Position numbers and translations under genes: made by a program. Positions 45,179-56,011 of a stretch of 64,000 bases of DNA are shown in pieces; within the stretch, counting starts at the first letter, position 1; each line of letters opens with the position of its first letter. The notes under the pieces are model-generated. The model saw only the letters and a list, made by a program, of their open reading frames with translations. It was not told the DNA's origin and ran no database searches. The DNA is taken from NCBI GenBank assembly GCA_016716265.1, contig JADJWQ010000001.1:2294001-2358000 (forward strand), read 5' to 3'. The DNA comes from Planctomycetota bacterium. Its GTDB lineage: Bacteria; Planctomycetota; UBA1135; UBA2386.

Positions 45179-46318
45179 ATGCGGTCACCAGCCCCCCCGC
45201 GGCCGCGCGGCGGCACCGCGCGCATCGCGCTGGACTACCGACCCGCGCTGCTCGGCTCGTCGGGGATCCCGCGTGCCGTGCGCGAGCTCGCACGCGCGCT
45301 CGCGGTGCACGCCGACGCAGCGGCGGTCGAGCTGCACCTGTTCGGGCACTCGCTCGCCGCGGCACGTCGCGCGACGACACCGCCGCTCGGAGCGCGGCTG
45401 CACCGGCTGCCGATCCCGGGCCGGCTGCTGCCGCGGCTGGCGCGGCTCGGGCTCGGCGCCGAGCGCCTCGCGGGCGGGGCGGCCGTGTTCCATTGGACCG
45501 ACTACGTGCACCCGCCGGTCGGTGCGCGGACGCGCGTCGCGCTGACCCTGCACGACTGCGCGTTCCTCGCCGCCGACAGCTACCACGGTCCGGTCGGCTC
45601 CGCCGAACTCGCGCGGCGCACGCGCGCGGCCGTCGCCCGCGCGGACGTCGTCGTCTGCCCGACCCGCGCGACCCGCGACGACGCGCAGCGCCTGCTCGAC
45701 GTGCCGGCCGGACGCCTGCGCGTGATCCCGTTCGGCGCCGACCACGCGCTGCCGTCCGCGCAGCTCGACGCGGTGCCGGCCGAGCCGTTCCTGCTGAGCA
45801 TCGGCACGATCGAGCCGCGCAAGAACCACCTCGGCCTGCTGCGCGCGTGGCGCGCGCTCGGCGCCGATCGGCCGTGGCTCGTGGTCGTCGGTCGCCCCGG
45901 CTGGGCCTGCGCCGACGCGGTCGCGACCCTTCGCGCAGCACAGGCCGACGGCGGCGTCACCTGGCACCGCCACCTCGACGACGCGCAGCTCGCGGGGTTG
46001 CTCGACCGCGCGCTGGGCGTCGTCTACCCGTCGCTGCTGGAGGGCTTCGGCTTCCCACCGCTCGAGGCGCTCGCGCGCGGCGTGCCGGTGCTCGCCGGCG
46101 ACACGCCGGCGCTGCGCGAGACGGTCGGGGGCGCGGCGCGGCTGGTCGACCCACGCGACGACGACGCGCTGCGCGCCGGCCTGGTGGAGCTACTCGCCGA
46201 GGCCGCGCGCGCCGACCCGGCTGCGGCGGCGGCGCGCGTCCGCTGCGCGGCGCGCTTCCGTTGGGATACGTGCGCGCGCGCCCACCTCGCCCTCTACCGT
46301 GAGGTGCTCGACGCATGA
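45179..46318 (+). CDS. GT4-type glycosyltransferase 1
   Basis: The 379-residue GT-B enzyme has the nucleotide-sugar-binding signatures of glycosyltransferase family 4: LLSIGTIEPRKNHLGLLRAW, then the E-x7-E motif in YPSLLEGFGFPPLEALARG. It is the first of three GT4 genes in a row, with each stop overlapping the next ATG. I infer a cytoplasmic or membrane-bound step of polysaccharide, LPS or glycolipid assembly. I start it at ATG 45179, which begins MRSPAPPRPRGGTARIALDY. Confidence 0.86.
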   Translation: MRSPAPPRPRGGTARIALDYRPALLGSSGIPRAVRELARALAVHADAAAVELHLFGHSLAAARRATTPPLGARLHRLPIPGRLLPRLARLGLGAERLAGGAAVFHWTDYVHPPVGARTRVALTLHDCAFLAADSYHGPVGSAELARRTRAAVARADVVVCPTRATRDDAQRLLDVPAGRLRVIPFGADHALPSAQLDAVPAEPFLLSIGTIEPRKNHLGLLRAWRALGADRPWLVVVGRPGWACADAVATLRAAQADGGVTWHRHLDDAQLAGLLDRALGVVYPSLLEGFGFPPLEALARGVPVLAGDTPALRETVGGAARLVDPRDDDALRAGLVELLAEAARADPAAAAARVRCAARFRWDTCARAHLALYREVLDA

Positions 46319-47367
46319 TCGACCCCCCGCCGTTCCCGGGCTGCGTGGCGTTCGACGGCGCGGTGATCGCCGACGGACCGCCGACCGGCGTCACGAGCGC
46401 GTTCCTCGCGACCCTGCGCGCCTATGCCGGCCGCGCCCGGCGCGTCCTGCTGCTGGTGCCGAGCCGCGCGCTCGGAGCCGCGCGCGCGTCGGTCGGCAGC
46501 GCGCTCGCCGACCTGCTCGTCCCGAGCGACGATCTGACGCTGCTCGGCCGCGCCGTGCGCCTGCCGCGCGCGCTCCGCCGGCTCGGCGTCGATGTGTGGC
46601 ACAGCCCGGTCGCGGCGCTCCCGCCGCGCGCCCACTGCCCGATGGTCGCCACCGTGCACGACGTACCCTGGCTGGTGCCCGCGCTGCGCACCGAGGTCGG
46701 CAGTCGGCTGCGCCACCGGGTCGCCTTGCGCATCGCCGCGAGCGCGGCTGCCGCGCTGGTCACGCCGTCGCAGCGATCCGCGGACGACATCGTGCGCGCT
46801 CTGGGCCGCGCCCCGCGCGCGCCGGTGCACGTCGTTCCACACGGGCTGCCGCTGCCGTCGAGCCCCGCACCGCTCGCGGACCTGCGCGGGCCGCTCGTCG
46901 CGTTCGGCGATGCCCGCCCGCGCAAGAACCTCGCGCGGCTGCGCGCCGCACACGCGCAGGCCACTGGCGTCTGTGCCGACCTGCCGCCGTTGCGCATCGT
47001 CGGGCCGGGGCTCGACTGGGTGGACGACGACGCCAAGGTCGCGCTCCTGCGCACGGCGACCGCACTCGTCGCGCCGAGCCTGCACGAGGGCTTCGGATTG
47101 CCGGTGCTCGAAGCGTTCGGTCACGGCGTGCCGGTCGCGTGCTCGCGAACGGGCGCGCTGGCCGAGCTCGCGGGCGACGCTGCTTGCACGTTCGACCCGG
47201 AGTCGGTCGACGACCTCGCGGGTGCGATCGTCCGGGTCGCGACCGACATTGGATTGCGGGAGCGGCTGCGTCACCGCGGCAGGGTGCGGGCGGCGGCATT
47301 GACGCCGGATCGCACGGCGACCGCGTGGCTCCGGCTGCACCATTCGCTCACGGAGGTGCGGCGATGA
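46315..47367 (+). CDS. GT4-type glycosyltransferase 2
   Basis: The 350-residue GT-B enzyme starts in the ATGA overlap with GT1. It has AFGDARPRKNLARLRAAH and the E-x7-E motif in SLHEGFGLPVLEAFGHG. The N-terminal domain carries ATVHDVPWLVPALR, typical of GT4. Same operon as its neighbours; donor and acceptor sugars unknown. Confidence 0.86.
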   Translation: MIDPPPFPGCVAFDGAVIADGPPTGVTSAFLATLRAYAGRARRVLLLVPSRALGAARASVGSALADLLVPSDDLTLLGRAVRLPRALRRLGVDVWHSPVAALPPRAHCPMVATVHDVPWLVPALRTEVGSRLRHRVALRIAASAAAALVTPSQRSADDIVRALGRAPRAPVHVVPHGLPLPSSPAPLADLRGPLVAFGDARPRKNLARLRAAHAQATGVCADLPPLRIVGPGLDWVDDDAKVALLRTATALVAPSLHEGFGLPVLEAFGHGVPVACSRTGALAELAGDAACTFDPESVDDLAGAIVRVATDIGLRERLRHRGRVRAAALTPDRTATAWLRLHHSLTEVRR

Positions 47368-48485
47368 GACTGCAGATCGCGATCGCTGCTCCGTTGCTCG
47401 ACGACCGCCCATCGGGTGCGAACCGCCGCCTGCTGTCGATGCTGCGCGCGGCGGCCGATCAGCTCGAACCCGGCGAGTCGATCACCGTGCTGCACCGACC
47501 CGGCGCCCTGCCCGAGCACCTGCCGGATGGTGTCGCCTGGCAACCGCTCGACATCGACGTCCGCTCGACCTGGCGCCGGGCCCTGGCGGAGCGCCGCAAG
47601 CTGCCCCGCGCGCTCGCCGCGCTCGGCGCGGACGTCGTCGAGATCGGCGCGCTGCCGGTACCGCCCCGGCTGCCCTGCGCGGTCGCGCTGACGCTGCACG
47701 ACCTGCGCGACCTCCACGGCCTGCGACGGTTCCGGCCGGCGATCGTCGTGCGCCACGTGCTGCGCACGTCGCTGCGCCGCGCCGCGGCGATCGCCGTGCC
47801 GAGCGAGTGGACCGCCGCGGAGCTCCGCCGGGCCATCGGCGAACCACGTGCGCCGCTGTTCATCGTGCCGGGCGGTGTCGATCTGCGTGTCGCCGCGCTG
47901 GCGCAGGACTCCGGACCGCCGCCACTGCCGTTCCCGTTCATCCTGCACGTCGGTCACCTCGAGCCGCGCAAGAACCTGCTGATGCTGCTGTCGGCGTTCG
48001 CGGAGCTGCGCGGTACGTGGACCGCGCCCGCACCGGCACCTCGGCTCGTGCTGGTCGGACGCGACCTCGGTCACCGCGCGACACTCGAGGGGCGCGCAGC
48101 ACTGCTCGGCATCCGCCCCGAGGTGGTGTTCGCGGGTGTCGTCGACGAACCGGCCCTCTGGCGGCTCTACACCGCGGCAGCCGCAGTGGTCGTGCCGTCG
48201 CGGCTCGAGGGCTTCGGCCAGCCGGCGCTCGAAGCGCTCGCCTGCGGCGCGCCGACGCTCGTCGCCGACCGCGGCGCGCTGCCCGAGGTGGTCGGCACGG
48301 CGGGCGAGGTGCTACCCGTCGACGACGCCGCCGCGTGGACCGCCGCGCTGCGGCGCGCAACCGGGCACGCGGACGCGGCGGACGGGCGGACGCGGCGCCG
48401 TGAGCAGGCCGCGCGCCACCCGTGGTCGGCGACCGCCGCGGCGCAGCTCGCGTGCTGGCGCTGCGCCGCGCAGCAGCGCCGCTGA
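47364..48485 (+). CDS. GT4-type glycosyltransferase 3
   Basis: The 373-residue GT-B enzyme starts in the ATGA overlap with GT2. It carries ILHVGHLEPRKNLLMLLSAF and the E-x7-E motif in SRLEGFGQPALEALACG. The three enzymes share the EPRKN/RPRKN pattern, so they probably arose by tandem duplication and then specialised. The cluster ends here, 9 bases before the convergent FHA gene. Confidence 0.87.
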   Translation: MRLQIAIAAPLLDDRPSGANRRLLSMLRAAADQLEPGESITVLHRPGALPEHLPDGVAWQPLDIDVRSTWRRALAERRKLPRALAALGADVVEIGALPVPPRLPCAVALTLHDLRDLHGLRRFRPAIVVRHVLRTSLRRAAAIAVPSEWTAAELRRAIGEPRAPLFIVPGGVDLRVAALAQDSGPPPLPFPFILHVGHLEPRKNLLMLLSAFAELRGTWTAPAPAPRLVLVGRDLGHRATLEGRAALLGIRPEVVFAGVVDEPALWRLYTAAAAVVVPSRLEGFGQPALEALACGAPTLVADRGALPEVVGTAGEVLPVDDAAAWTAALRRATGHADAADGRTRRREQAARHPWSATAAAQLACWRCAAQQRR

Positions 48486-48494
48486 TCGCCGGCG

Positions 48495-49220
48495 TCAGGA
48501 CGCCAGCGTGAACGCGAGGTAGCCGAGCCCGGCGGCCACCAGCACGACGATCGCGACGATCGCGAGCTTCGGCGCACCACCGAGCTGCGCGAGGTCCTCG
48601 CCGAGCAGCCCGCCGCGGTCGTCGCGGCGGCTGAACTGCAGCACGCCGCGGTCGCGCGCCGGCGGCGAGCCCGCCGGCCGCCCCGCCGCCGGCCGGACCG
48701 ACTCCGCGGGCGCGCGCGGTCGGAGCTCGATGACCTCGTCGTCGGCGAATTCGAGCACGTCCGGCGCGGGTGCAGCCGGCGGCGGGGCGGCCGGCGGCGG
48801 CCGCGATGACGCGCGCACCGACGATTCGTCGGGCGGCCGGCGCGACGGCTCGGGCACCGGCGCGCCGTCGAGCAGGTCGGCGCCCGCCAGCAGGTCCTCG
48901 CCAGCGACCGGATCCACGCGCTGCGGCGCCGGCGGGCGCGCGGCGGGCGCCGCCTCGGCCGCGTGGAACACGAACGCGGCGCGGCCGAGCTGGACGCGGT
49001 CGCCGTCGCGCAGCACGCGCCGCTGCACGGGCGCGCCGTTGAGCAGCACGCCGTTGCGCGATTCGAGATCCTCGATCTCGACCACGCCGAGCTTCGCGTG
49101 CACGCGCGCGTGGTGCCGCGACACGCCGGCGGCGTGAACCACGACGTCGCAATGCGGATCGCGACCGAGCAGCATGCCGTCGCGCACCGGCTCGCGGCGG
49201 CCGTCCTCGAACTCGAACAT
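48495..49220 (-). CDS. FHA-domain protein with C-terminal transmembrane helix
   Basis: FHA domains bind phosphothreonine peptides. Residues 1-75 carry the full signature: LLGRDPHCDVVV, GVSRHHARVH and DLESRNGVLLNG, with the Gly-Arg, Ser-Arg-x-His and Asn-Gly that contact the ligand. A long Pro/Ala/Arg-rich linker follows and one transmembrane helix ends the protein (LAIVAIVVLVAAGLGYLAF). I infer a membrane-tethered reader of Ser/Thr kinase signals; no kinase is nearby. The start is uncertain: ATG 49220 fits the fold, while GTG 49229, ATG 49277 or GTG 49286 would add up to 22 residues. Confidence 0.82.
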   Translation of the reverse strand: MFEFEDGRREPVRDGMLLGRDPHCDVVVHAAGVSRHHARVHAKLGVVEIEDLESRNGVLLNGAPVQRRVLRDGDRVQLGRAAFVFHAAEAAPAARPPAPQRVDPVAGEDLLAGADLLDGAPVPEPSRRPPDESSVRASSRPPPAAPPPAAPAPDVLEFADDEVIELRPRAPAESVRPAAGRPAGSPPARDRGVLQFSRRDDRGGLLGEDLAQLGGAPKLAIVAIVVLVAAGLGYLAFTLAS

Positions 49221-49321
49221 GTCGATCACGATCCCGAGCGTACCGGGCGACGCCGGGCGGGTCGCGCAGCAGACCATGCCGGGCACGCGGATCGTCGCCG
49301 GCGGCGCGCTACCATCGCGCC

Positions 49322-50182
49322 GTGATCGAGGATCGCGCTGCGCCCGCCATCGAGGTCGAGGATCTCGGCGTCGACTTCCGCCGCGACGTCGGCACCGCCG
49401 GACCGGTGCGCGCGCTCGACGGCGTCAGCCTGCGGATCCCGCGCGGTGAGCTCGTCGGGCTGCTCGGCCAGAACGGCTCCGGCAAGACGACCCTGCTGCG
49501 CGTGCTGGCTGGCGACCTCGCGCCGAGCCGCGGGCGCGCCGCCGTGCTCGGCCGGCCGCCAGCCGACCGCGCGCTGACGCCGCGCGTCGGCTACCAGCCC
49601 GATGGCCCGCTGCCGTTCCCCGCGCTCGGCGCTGCGGAGCTGCTGCCCGGCCTCGGTCGCCTCGCCGGTCTGTCGGCGGCCGACGCGCGCCGCGCGAGCG
49701 ACCACTGGCTCGAGCGACTCGGCATGCGCGACGCGGCACGGCGCCCGGTGCGCGGCTACAGCACCGGCATGCGCAAGCGCACCGCGCTCGCCGCTGCACT
49801 GCTGACCGATCCCGACCTGCTGCTGCTCGACGAGCCGACCGCCGGGCTCGATCCGGACGGCTCGCTGCTCGTGCTCGACGTGCTGCGCGAGCGCGCCGCG
49901 CAGGGTCGCACCGCGCTGCTCGCGAGCCACCACCTGCAGGAGGTGGAGGCGCTGTGCGATCGGATCGTGCTGATCGACCGCGGCCGCGTGGTCGCCGACG
50001 GCGCGCTCGACGACCTGCTCGGCACCGGCGACGACCTGCTGCGCATCGCGGGTGCGACGCCGGCGACCCGCCCCGCGATCGAAGCGGCGATCCGCAGCTC
50101 CGGCGCCGAGCCACGCGGCTGGCGGCGCGACCGCCGCCACCTGTTCGAGGTGCTGCGCGCGCTGCGCGGGGAACGGCGATGA
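49322..50182 (+). CDS. ABC transporter ATP-binding protein
   Basis: The 286-residue ATPase has Walker A GLLGQNGSGKTTLL, an ABC signature variant (YSTGMRKR), Walker B LLLLDEPTAGLD and a switch His in LLASHHLQEVEAL. The pattern matches gliding/Cu-processing/ABC-2-type exporters (NosF/CcmA-like). Its stop overlaps the start of the next gene as ATGA, and that gene supplies a possible membrane partner. GTG 49322 is the start. It is divergent from the FHA gene with about 100 bases between the chosen starts. Confidence 0.9.
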   Translation: MIEDRAAPAIEVEDLGVDFRRDVGTAGPVRALDGVSLRIPRGELVGLLGQNGSGKTTLLRVLAGDLAPSRGRAAVLGRPPADRALTPRVGYQPDGPLPFPALGAAELLPGLGRLAGLSAADARRASDHWLERLGMRDAARRPVRGYSTGMRKRTALAAALLTDPDLLLLDEPTAGLDPDGSLLVLDVLRERAAQGRTALLASHHLQEVEALCDRIVLIDRGRVVADGALDDLLGTGDDLLRIAGATPATRPAIEAAIRSSGAEPRGWRRDRRHLFEVLRALRGERR

Positions 50183-51237
50183 CGCGCCGCCGCTCCGCGG
50201 AGCCGCTCGTGTGCACGTTCCGGGCGGTCCTGCCCCGGACGCTGCTCACCGCGGCGGTCGCGAGCGCCGGTCTGCTCGCCTTCGCGGCACACGGCGCGGA
50301 AGACACGGGCGACCCGATCCTGCTCGGTCGGCTCGGACTGCACGTCGCACTCGGCCTCACGGTGGCGGTCGGCGCGCTGGCGACGATCGACGCCTGGCCG
50401 GGCTTCGGCCGCGACGCGCCGGGCCGCAGCCTGCTCGCACGGCTGCGCACCGGCCCGGTCGACGGCTGCGTGCGCGCGAGCTGCGGAGCGCTGCTCGCGC
50501 TGGCGCTCGCGCTGCCGTCGGCAGCGGTCGGCTTCGAGCTGCTGCGCGGCGCGCTGACCGGCGCGCGGGGGCGACCGCTGGTGGAGGTGACGCCGGCCGA
50601 GGCCGTCGGCCCGCTCGGTCCGCTGCTCTACGCCGGCTCGCCCGAGCTGTCCGTCGCGCTGCCCGCGGGCGCCGACCGGCCGGCGGTCCTCGCGGCGCGA
50701 CCGCGGCTCGTGCTCGCGAGCCCGGGCGCCCGGCTCGACCCGCCGCCGCTCCAGGTGCTGGCCGACGGCCGGCCGCTGCTCGCCGCCCCGGTCGAGCTGC
50801 CGTGGAGCGGCCACCTGCTGCGCGTGCCGCTCGCCGGCGCCGGGGACGCTCGCTCGCTCCGGCTCGTCGCGACCGGCGCGCGCGGCGGGGCCGCGCTGTC
50901 GCTGCCGGACGGCGCCGTGTGGTTCGAGCGCGCCGCCCCGGGCGGCCGCCTCGCCGCCGCGGCGCTCGCCGGCGGACTCGCGCTGGGCGCGGCAGCGGTG
51001 GCGCTCGGCATCGCGACCCTGCTCGCCCGCGATGCGGCGCGCGCGCTGTGCGCGGCGGCCGCGCTCGCCGTGCTCGCCGGCGGAGCGCTGCTCGGTCTGT
51101 TCCCCCACGGCGCCGCGATCGAAGCGTTCGCAGCCGGAAGTTGGAGCGCGGCGGCGGGCACGCGTGCAGGCGTATTGTGGTCGCTTTCGGGCGCGGCGGT
51201 CGCCATGCTCGGCGGGTCGCGACGGCGGCGCTCGTGA
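50179..51237 (+). CDS. Membrane protein, probable partner of the ABC ATPase
   Basis: The 352-residue protein has about three N-terminal hydrophobic helices (20-125). A beta-rich extracytoplasmic part follows (about 140-255), and then three or four C-terminal helices (LAAAALAGGLALGAAAVALG and on to the end). It is not a standard ABC-2 permease, but its position with ATGA overlap after the ATPase makes it the likely membrane component. It ends in a GTGA overlap with the next gene. Substrate unknown. Confidence 0.72.
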   Translation: MTRRRSAEPLVCTFRAVLPRTLLTAAVASAGLLAFAAHGAEDTGDPILLGRLGLHVALGLTVAVGALATIDAWPGFGRDAPGRSLLARLRTGPVDGCVRASCGALLALALALPSAAVGFELLRGALTGARGRPLVEVTPAEAVGPLGPLLYAGSPELSVALPAGADRPAVLAARPRLVLASPGARLDPPPLQVLADGRPLLAAPVELPWSGHLLRVPLAGAGDARSLRLVATGARGGAALSLPDGAVWFERAAPGGRLAAAALAGGLALGAAAVALGIATLLARDAARALCAAAALAVLAGGALLGLFPHGAAIEAFAAGSWSAAAGTRAGVLWSLSGAAVAMLGGSRRRRS

Positions 51238-52064
51238 ACGGAATGGCAGGTAGCGCGACGGTCTACGCATCCGCGGTCGCACTGTTCGGCGTCGCCTTCG
51301 CCGCCGGCGCGGACCAGCGGCCGGTCGATCCGCGCGAGCTCGCACGGGTCGCGGCCCGGCCGCTCGCGCTGCCGACCGCGTGGGCGCGGCACGAGGCGGC
51401 GATGCGCGCCGGCGACCCCGAGCGGCTGCTGGCGGCGTCGAGGTTGCTCGCCGGACTGCTGCCCGAGTGGACCGACGCGCGCGTGCAGGTCGCGTGGACG
51501 CTCGCCTACGACCTCGGCGGCGAGGCCCGCGACGCCGCCGGGCGCACGGCGCTCGTGCTCCGCGCGGTCGACGAGCTGATGGCGGCGGCGGAGAGCCCGC
51601 CGCCCACCACCGGGGCGACGAGCGTCGCCGAGCTGTGGATCGCGGCCGCAGCGATCCTCGAGGACCGCTGCCGGGCCGACGCCGAGGTCGCGCGCGGGGT
51701 CGCGACGCGTGCCGGGCGCGACTACGCGGAGGTCGTCCACGAGCTGGTCGAGCATGCGGTCGCCGCGGCGCCGTCCGGCGAGACGACCGGCCGGCTCGCG
51801 TTCGTCACCGCCCGGCTGGTCGCCGGCTGTCTGCGGTCGGGCGACGTCGAGCGTGCCGAGCACGTGCGGCAGGCCGCGCTCGCGCAGCTCCGCCAGGTCG
51901 ACCCGTCGATGGCCCCCGAGGGCTGGGTCACGGCGCTCGAGGAGCTCGGCGACCTGCGCCGGCTGCGGGCGGATCCGGCACGCATCGACGCGCTCGCCGG
52001 CGATCCGCAACTGACCGACATCGTCGCAGCGCTGCGCCAGCTCCGCGCTCGGGAGGGCGGCTGA
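51234..52064 (+). CDS. Exported helical protein coupled to the ABC unit
   Basis: The 276-residue protein starts at GTG 51234 inside the previous stop (GTGA) and has a short signal-like N terminus (VYASAVALFGVAFAAGA). The rest is helical and TPR-like (LARVAARPLALPTAWARHEA, then VERAEHVRQAALAQLRQVDP). I infer a periplasmic accessory for the transporter. No motif is recognised. The DedA gene follows within 4 bases, possibly in the same transcript. Confidence 0.65.
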   Translation: MNGMAGSATVYASAVALFGVAFAAGADQRPVDPRELARVAARPLALPTAWARHEAAMRAGDPERLLAASRLLAGLLPEWTDARVQVAWTLAYDLGGEARDAAGRTALVLRAVDELMAAAESPPPTTGATSVAELWIAAAAILEDRCRADAEVARGVATRAGRDYAEVVHELVEHAVAAAPSGETTGRLAFVTARLVAGCLRSGDVERAEHVRQAALAQLRQVDPSMAPEGWVTALEELGDLRRLRADPARIDALAGDPQLTDIVAALRQLRAREGG

Positions 52065-52068
52065 GGGG

Positions 52069-52980
52069 ATGGAAGGCTGGCTGCTCGAGACGCTGACGAG
52101 CTACCCGTACCTCAGCGTCGCACTGGTCTTCATCGCCTGCGGCCTCGGCGCCCCGCTGCCCGAGGAGATCGTGCTGTTGAGCGCGGGCTACGTCACCTAC
52201 CGCGGCGCCGCCGACCCCGCGACCATGATGGTGGTCGCCGGCACCTCGATCCTGGCCGGCGATCTGATCCCGTTCTCGCTCGGCCGCTCGGTGGGCCCGA
52301 ACCTGATGCGCATCCGCGCGATGCGCTTCCTGATCACGCCCGAGCGCCTCGCCCGCTTCGACCGCTGGTTCCGCCGCCGCGGCGACTTCGTCGTGCTCCT
52401 GTCGCGGTTCATCGCGGGGATGCGCGTCGTGTCGTTCTTCATCGCGGGCACGATGCGCATGTCGTGGCCACGCTTCCTGGCGCTCGACGGCGGCGGCATC
52501 GCGCTGATCGTGCCGCCGCTCGTGTGGCTCGGCAGCCGCTACGGCGGGACGATCGAGGCGGTCGTCGCCAAGGCGCAGTCCGTCGAGCGGGGCATCCTGG
52601 TCGCGGCGCTGTCGGCGGCGGCGGTCGGGGGGCTCTGGTACTGGCTGCGCTGGCGCCGGCGCCAGCGCCTCCTGGTCGGTGGCCCGGCCGAGACCTTCGT
52701 CGAGCCGACTTCGCCGAAGCAGATGGCGTCCGCGGCGAGCGCGATGGTCGCGGCGGCGGTCGGGCTCGGCACCGGCGTCGTCACGCCGAGCGCCGGCGCC
52801 GCTCCGGCGGGCGACGGCGGCCCGGCGACGCCGGCGCCACCGCCCGGACCGGCGGCGCCGGAGCGGGGCGGCGCCGGGCCGCCGGCACCCCCGGCGGTGG
52901 CGGGGCCGACGCCCGACGCGCTCGGCGACGGGCCGCTCCAGGATCGCGACCAGGACGACCGAAACGGCAACACGGACTGA
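52069..52980 (+). CDS. DedA-family membrane protein with Pro/Ala-rich tail
   Basis: DedA/SNARE-associated proteins are inner-membrane proteins, some now linked to flipping of undecaprenyl phosphate or phosphatidylethanolamine. Residues 1-200 match the family (GLGAPLPEEIVLLSAGYVTY and FDRWFRRRGDFVVLLSRFIAG, plus helices). The last 100 residues form a low-complexity Gly/Pro/Ala tail ending in DQDDRNGNTD, which is not usual for the family. A GAGGGG ribosome-binding site precedes ATG 52069. It lies between the ABC unit and hppA. Confidence 0.88.
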   Translation: MEGWLLETLTSYPYLSVALVFIACGLGAPLPEEIVLLSAGYVTYRGAADPATMMVVAGTSILAGDLIPFSLGRSVGPNLMRIRAMRFLITPERLARFDRWFRRRGDFVVLLSRFIAGMRVVSFFIAGTMRMSWPRFLALDGGGIALIVPPLVWLGSRYGGTIEAVVAKAQSVERGILVAALSAAAVGGLWYWLRWRRRQRLLVGGPAETFVEPTSPKQMASAASAMVAAAVGLGTGVVTPSAGAAPAGDGGPATPAPPPGPAAPERGGAGPPAPPAVAGPTPDALGDGPLQDRDQDDRNGNTD

Positions 52981-53103
52981 GGTTGCGCGCTGTTGTCGGC
53001 GCCCGGTCGCGCCGCTATCGTCCTTCGCCCCTCGTCGCGAGCCGACCCATCGCCGGCCCGGCCACCCCACCCGCCCCCGTCGCGCGCCGACGGACTCCAT
53101 GCA

Positions 53104-55200
<2,097 letters not shown>

Positions 55201-55307
55201 GCCGCGACACCCCGGTGACGCCGGGCGCGGCGGGCAGCGTCCCGCCGCGCCGGCCGGTTCCACCGGCCGGTTCCGCCGGCCGGTAGCGCTGCCGGCGCCG
55301 GCGCGGG

Positions 55308-55330
55308 GCGGCCGCCCTGCGGGCGGCCGC
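55308..55330 (+). terminator. Perfect 10-bp hairpin after hppA
   Basis: GCGGCCGCCC (55308-55317), loop TGC, GGGCGGCCGC (55321-55330) forms a perfect stem about 107 bases after the hppA stop and 75 bases before rsfS. There is no T-tract. Just upstream (55250-55285) a short GGCCGGTTCC motif repeats. It may end the hppA transcript. Confidence 0.4.
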
Positions 55331-55390
55331 GGGGGAGTGACCGGCGCGCCCCCGGCGGGGTATCCTCGCGTACCTCACCCGACCCCCCTG

Positions 55391-55407
55391 CGGAGATCAG
55401 TCCGATC
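55391..55407 (+). promoter_or_regulatory. Ribosome-binding site and unusual start of rsfS
   Basis: CGGAG (55391-55395) is followed after nine bases by ATC at 55405, at the position where RsfS proteins normally start with Met (here I-E-S-K-D-L). No in-frame ATG, GTG or TTG exists between here and the upstream region without leaving the family pattern. The next in-frame ATG is at 55597, far inside the fold. Confidence 0.5.
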
Positions 55408-55890
55408 GAATCCAAAGACCTGGCCCTGCACCTCGCGGATCTGCTCGACGAGCGGCAGGCAGAGGACATCCTGATCCTCGACGTCTCGGGCCCGCTGGCG
55501 ATCGCCGACTACTTCGTCGTCGCGACCGTCAACAACCAGCGGCACGCCGAAGCGCTCGCACGTGAGATCACGCCGATCGCCAAGGCGCTCGGTGCGGTGA
55601 AGCGACACGTCGCGGGTCTCGACACGGAGAGCGGCTGGGTGCTGCTCGACTTCGATCTCGTGGTCGTGCACCTGCTCGATCCGGAGCGCCGCGCGTTCTA
55701 CGCGCTCGAGGTGCTGTGGGGTGACGTCCCACGGCTGCCGTTCACGCCGAAGGAGCGGCCGGCTCCGGTGCGCCAGGCCGCCGAGGGTCTGCACCCCGAC
55801 GCGTTCCCGACCGGCTGGCCCGACGCACTGGACGACCTGCACGCCGGTACGCCCCGCGCGGACGGCGACGCCGGCACGGGCGACTGGTAG
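55405..55890 (+). CDS. rsfS: Ribosomal silencing factor RsfS, with apparent non-canonical start
   Basis: RsfS binds ribosomal protein L14 and blocks subunit joining in starvation. The 161-residue frame matches the family along its length: LALHLADLLDERQAEDILIL, ADYFVVATVNNQRHAEALA, GWVLLDFDLVVVHLLDPERR and FYALEVLWGDVPRLPF. A C-terminal tail rich in Asp, Gly and Ala follows. The start is unusual: ATC at 55405 with a good GGAG site nine bases upstream. The normal start codons are missing; ATG 55597 would delete the first 64 residues of a conserved fold. A start at ATC 55396 is another option. Confidence 0.82.
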   Translation: MESKDLALHLADLLDERQAEDILILDVSGPLAIADYFVVATVNNQRHAEALAREITPIAKALGAVKRHVAGLDTESGWVLLDFDLVVVHLLDPERRAFYALEVLWGDVPRLPFTPKERPAPVRQAAEGLHPDAFPTGWPDALDDLHAGTPRADGDAGTGDW

Positions 55891-56011
55891 GCCGGGCGCG
55901 CTCGATCCACTGCGCCGTTCGGGGCGAACGTGTCGCCAGGGCCGGAGCAGGGATCGACCCTGATCCTGCGGCCACGTGCGCCGCGGTTACGATCGGCGCG
56001 AGGAGTCGAGA

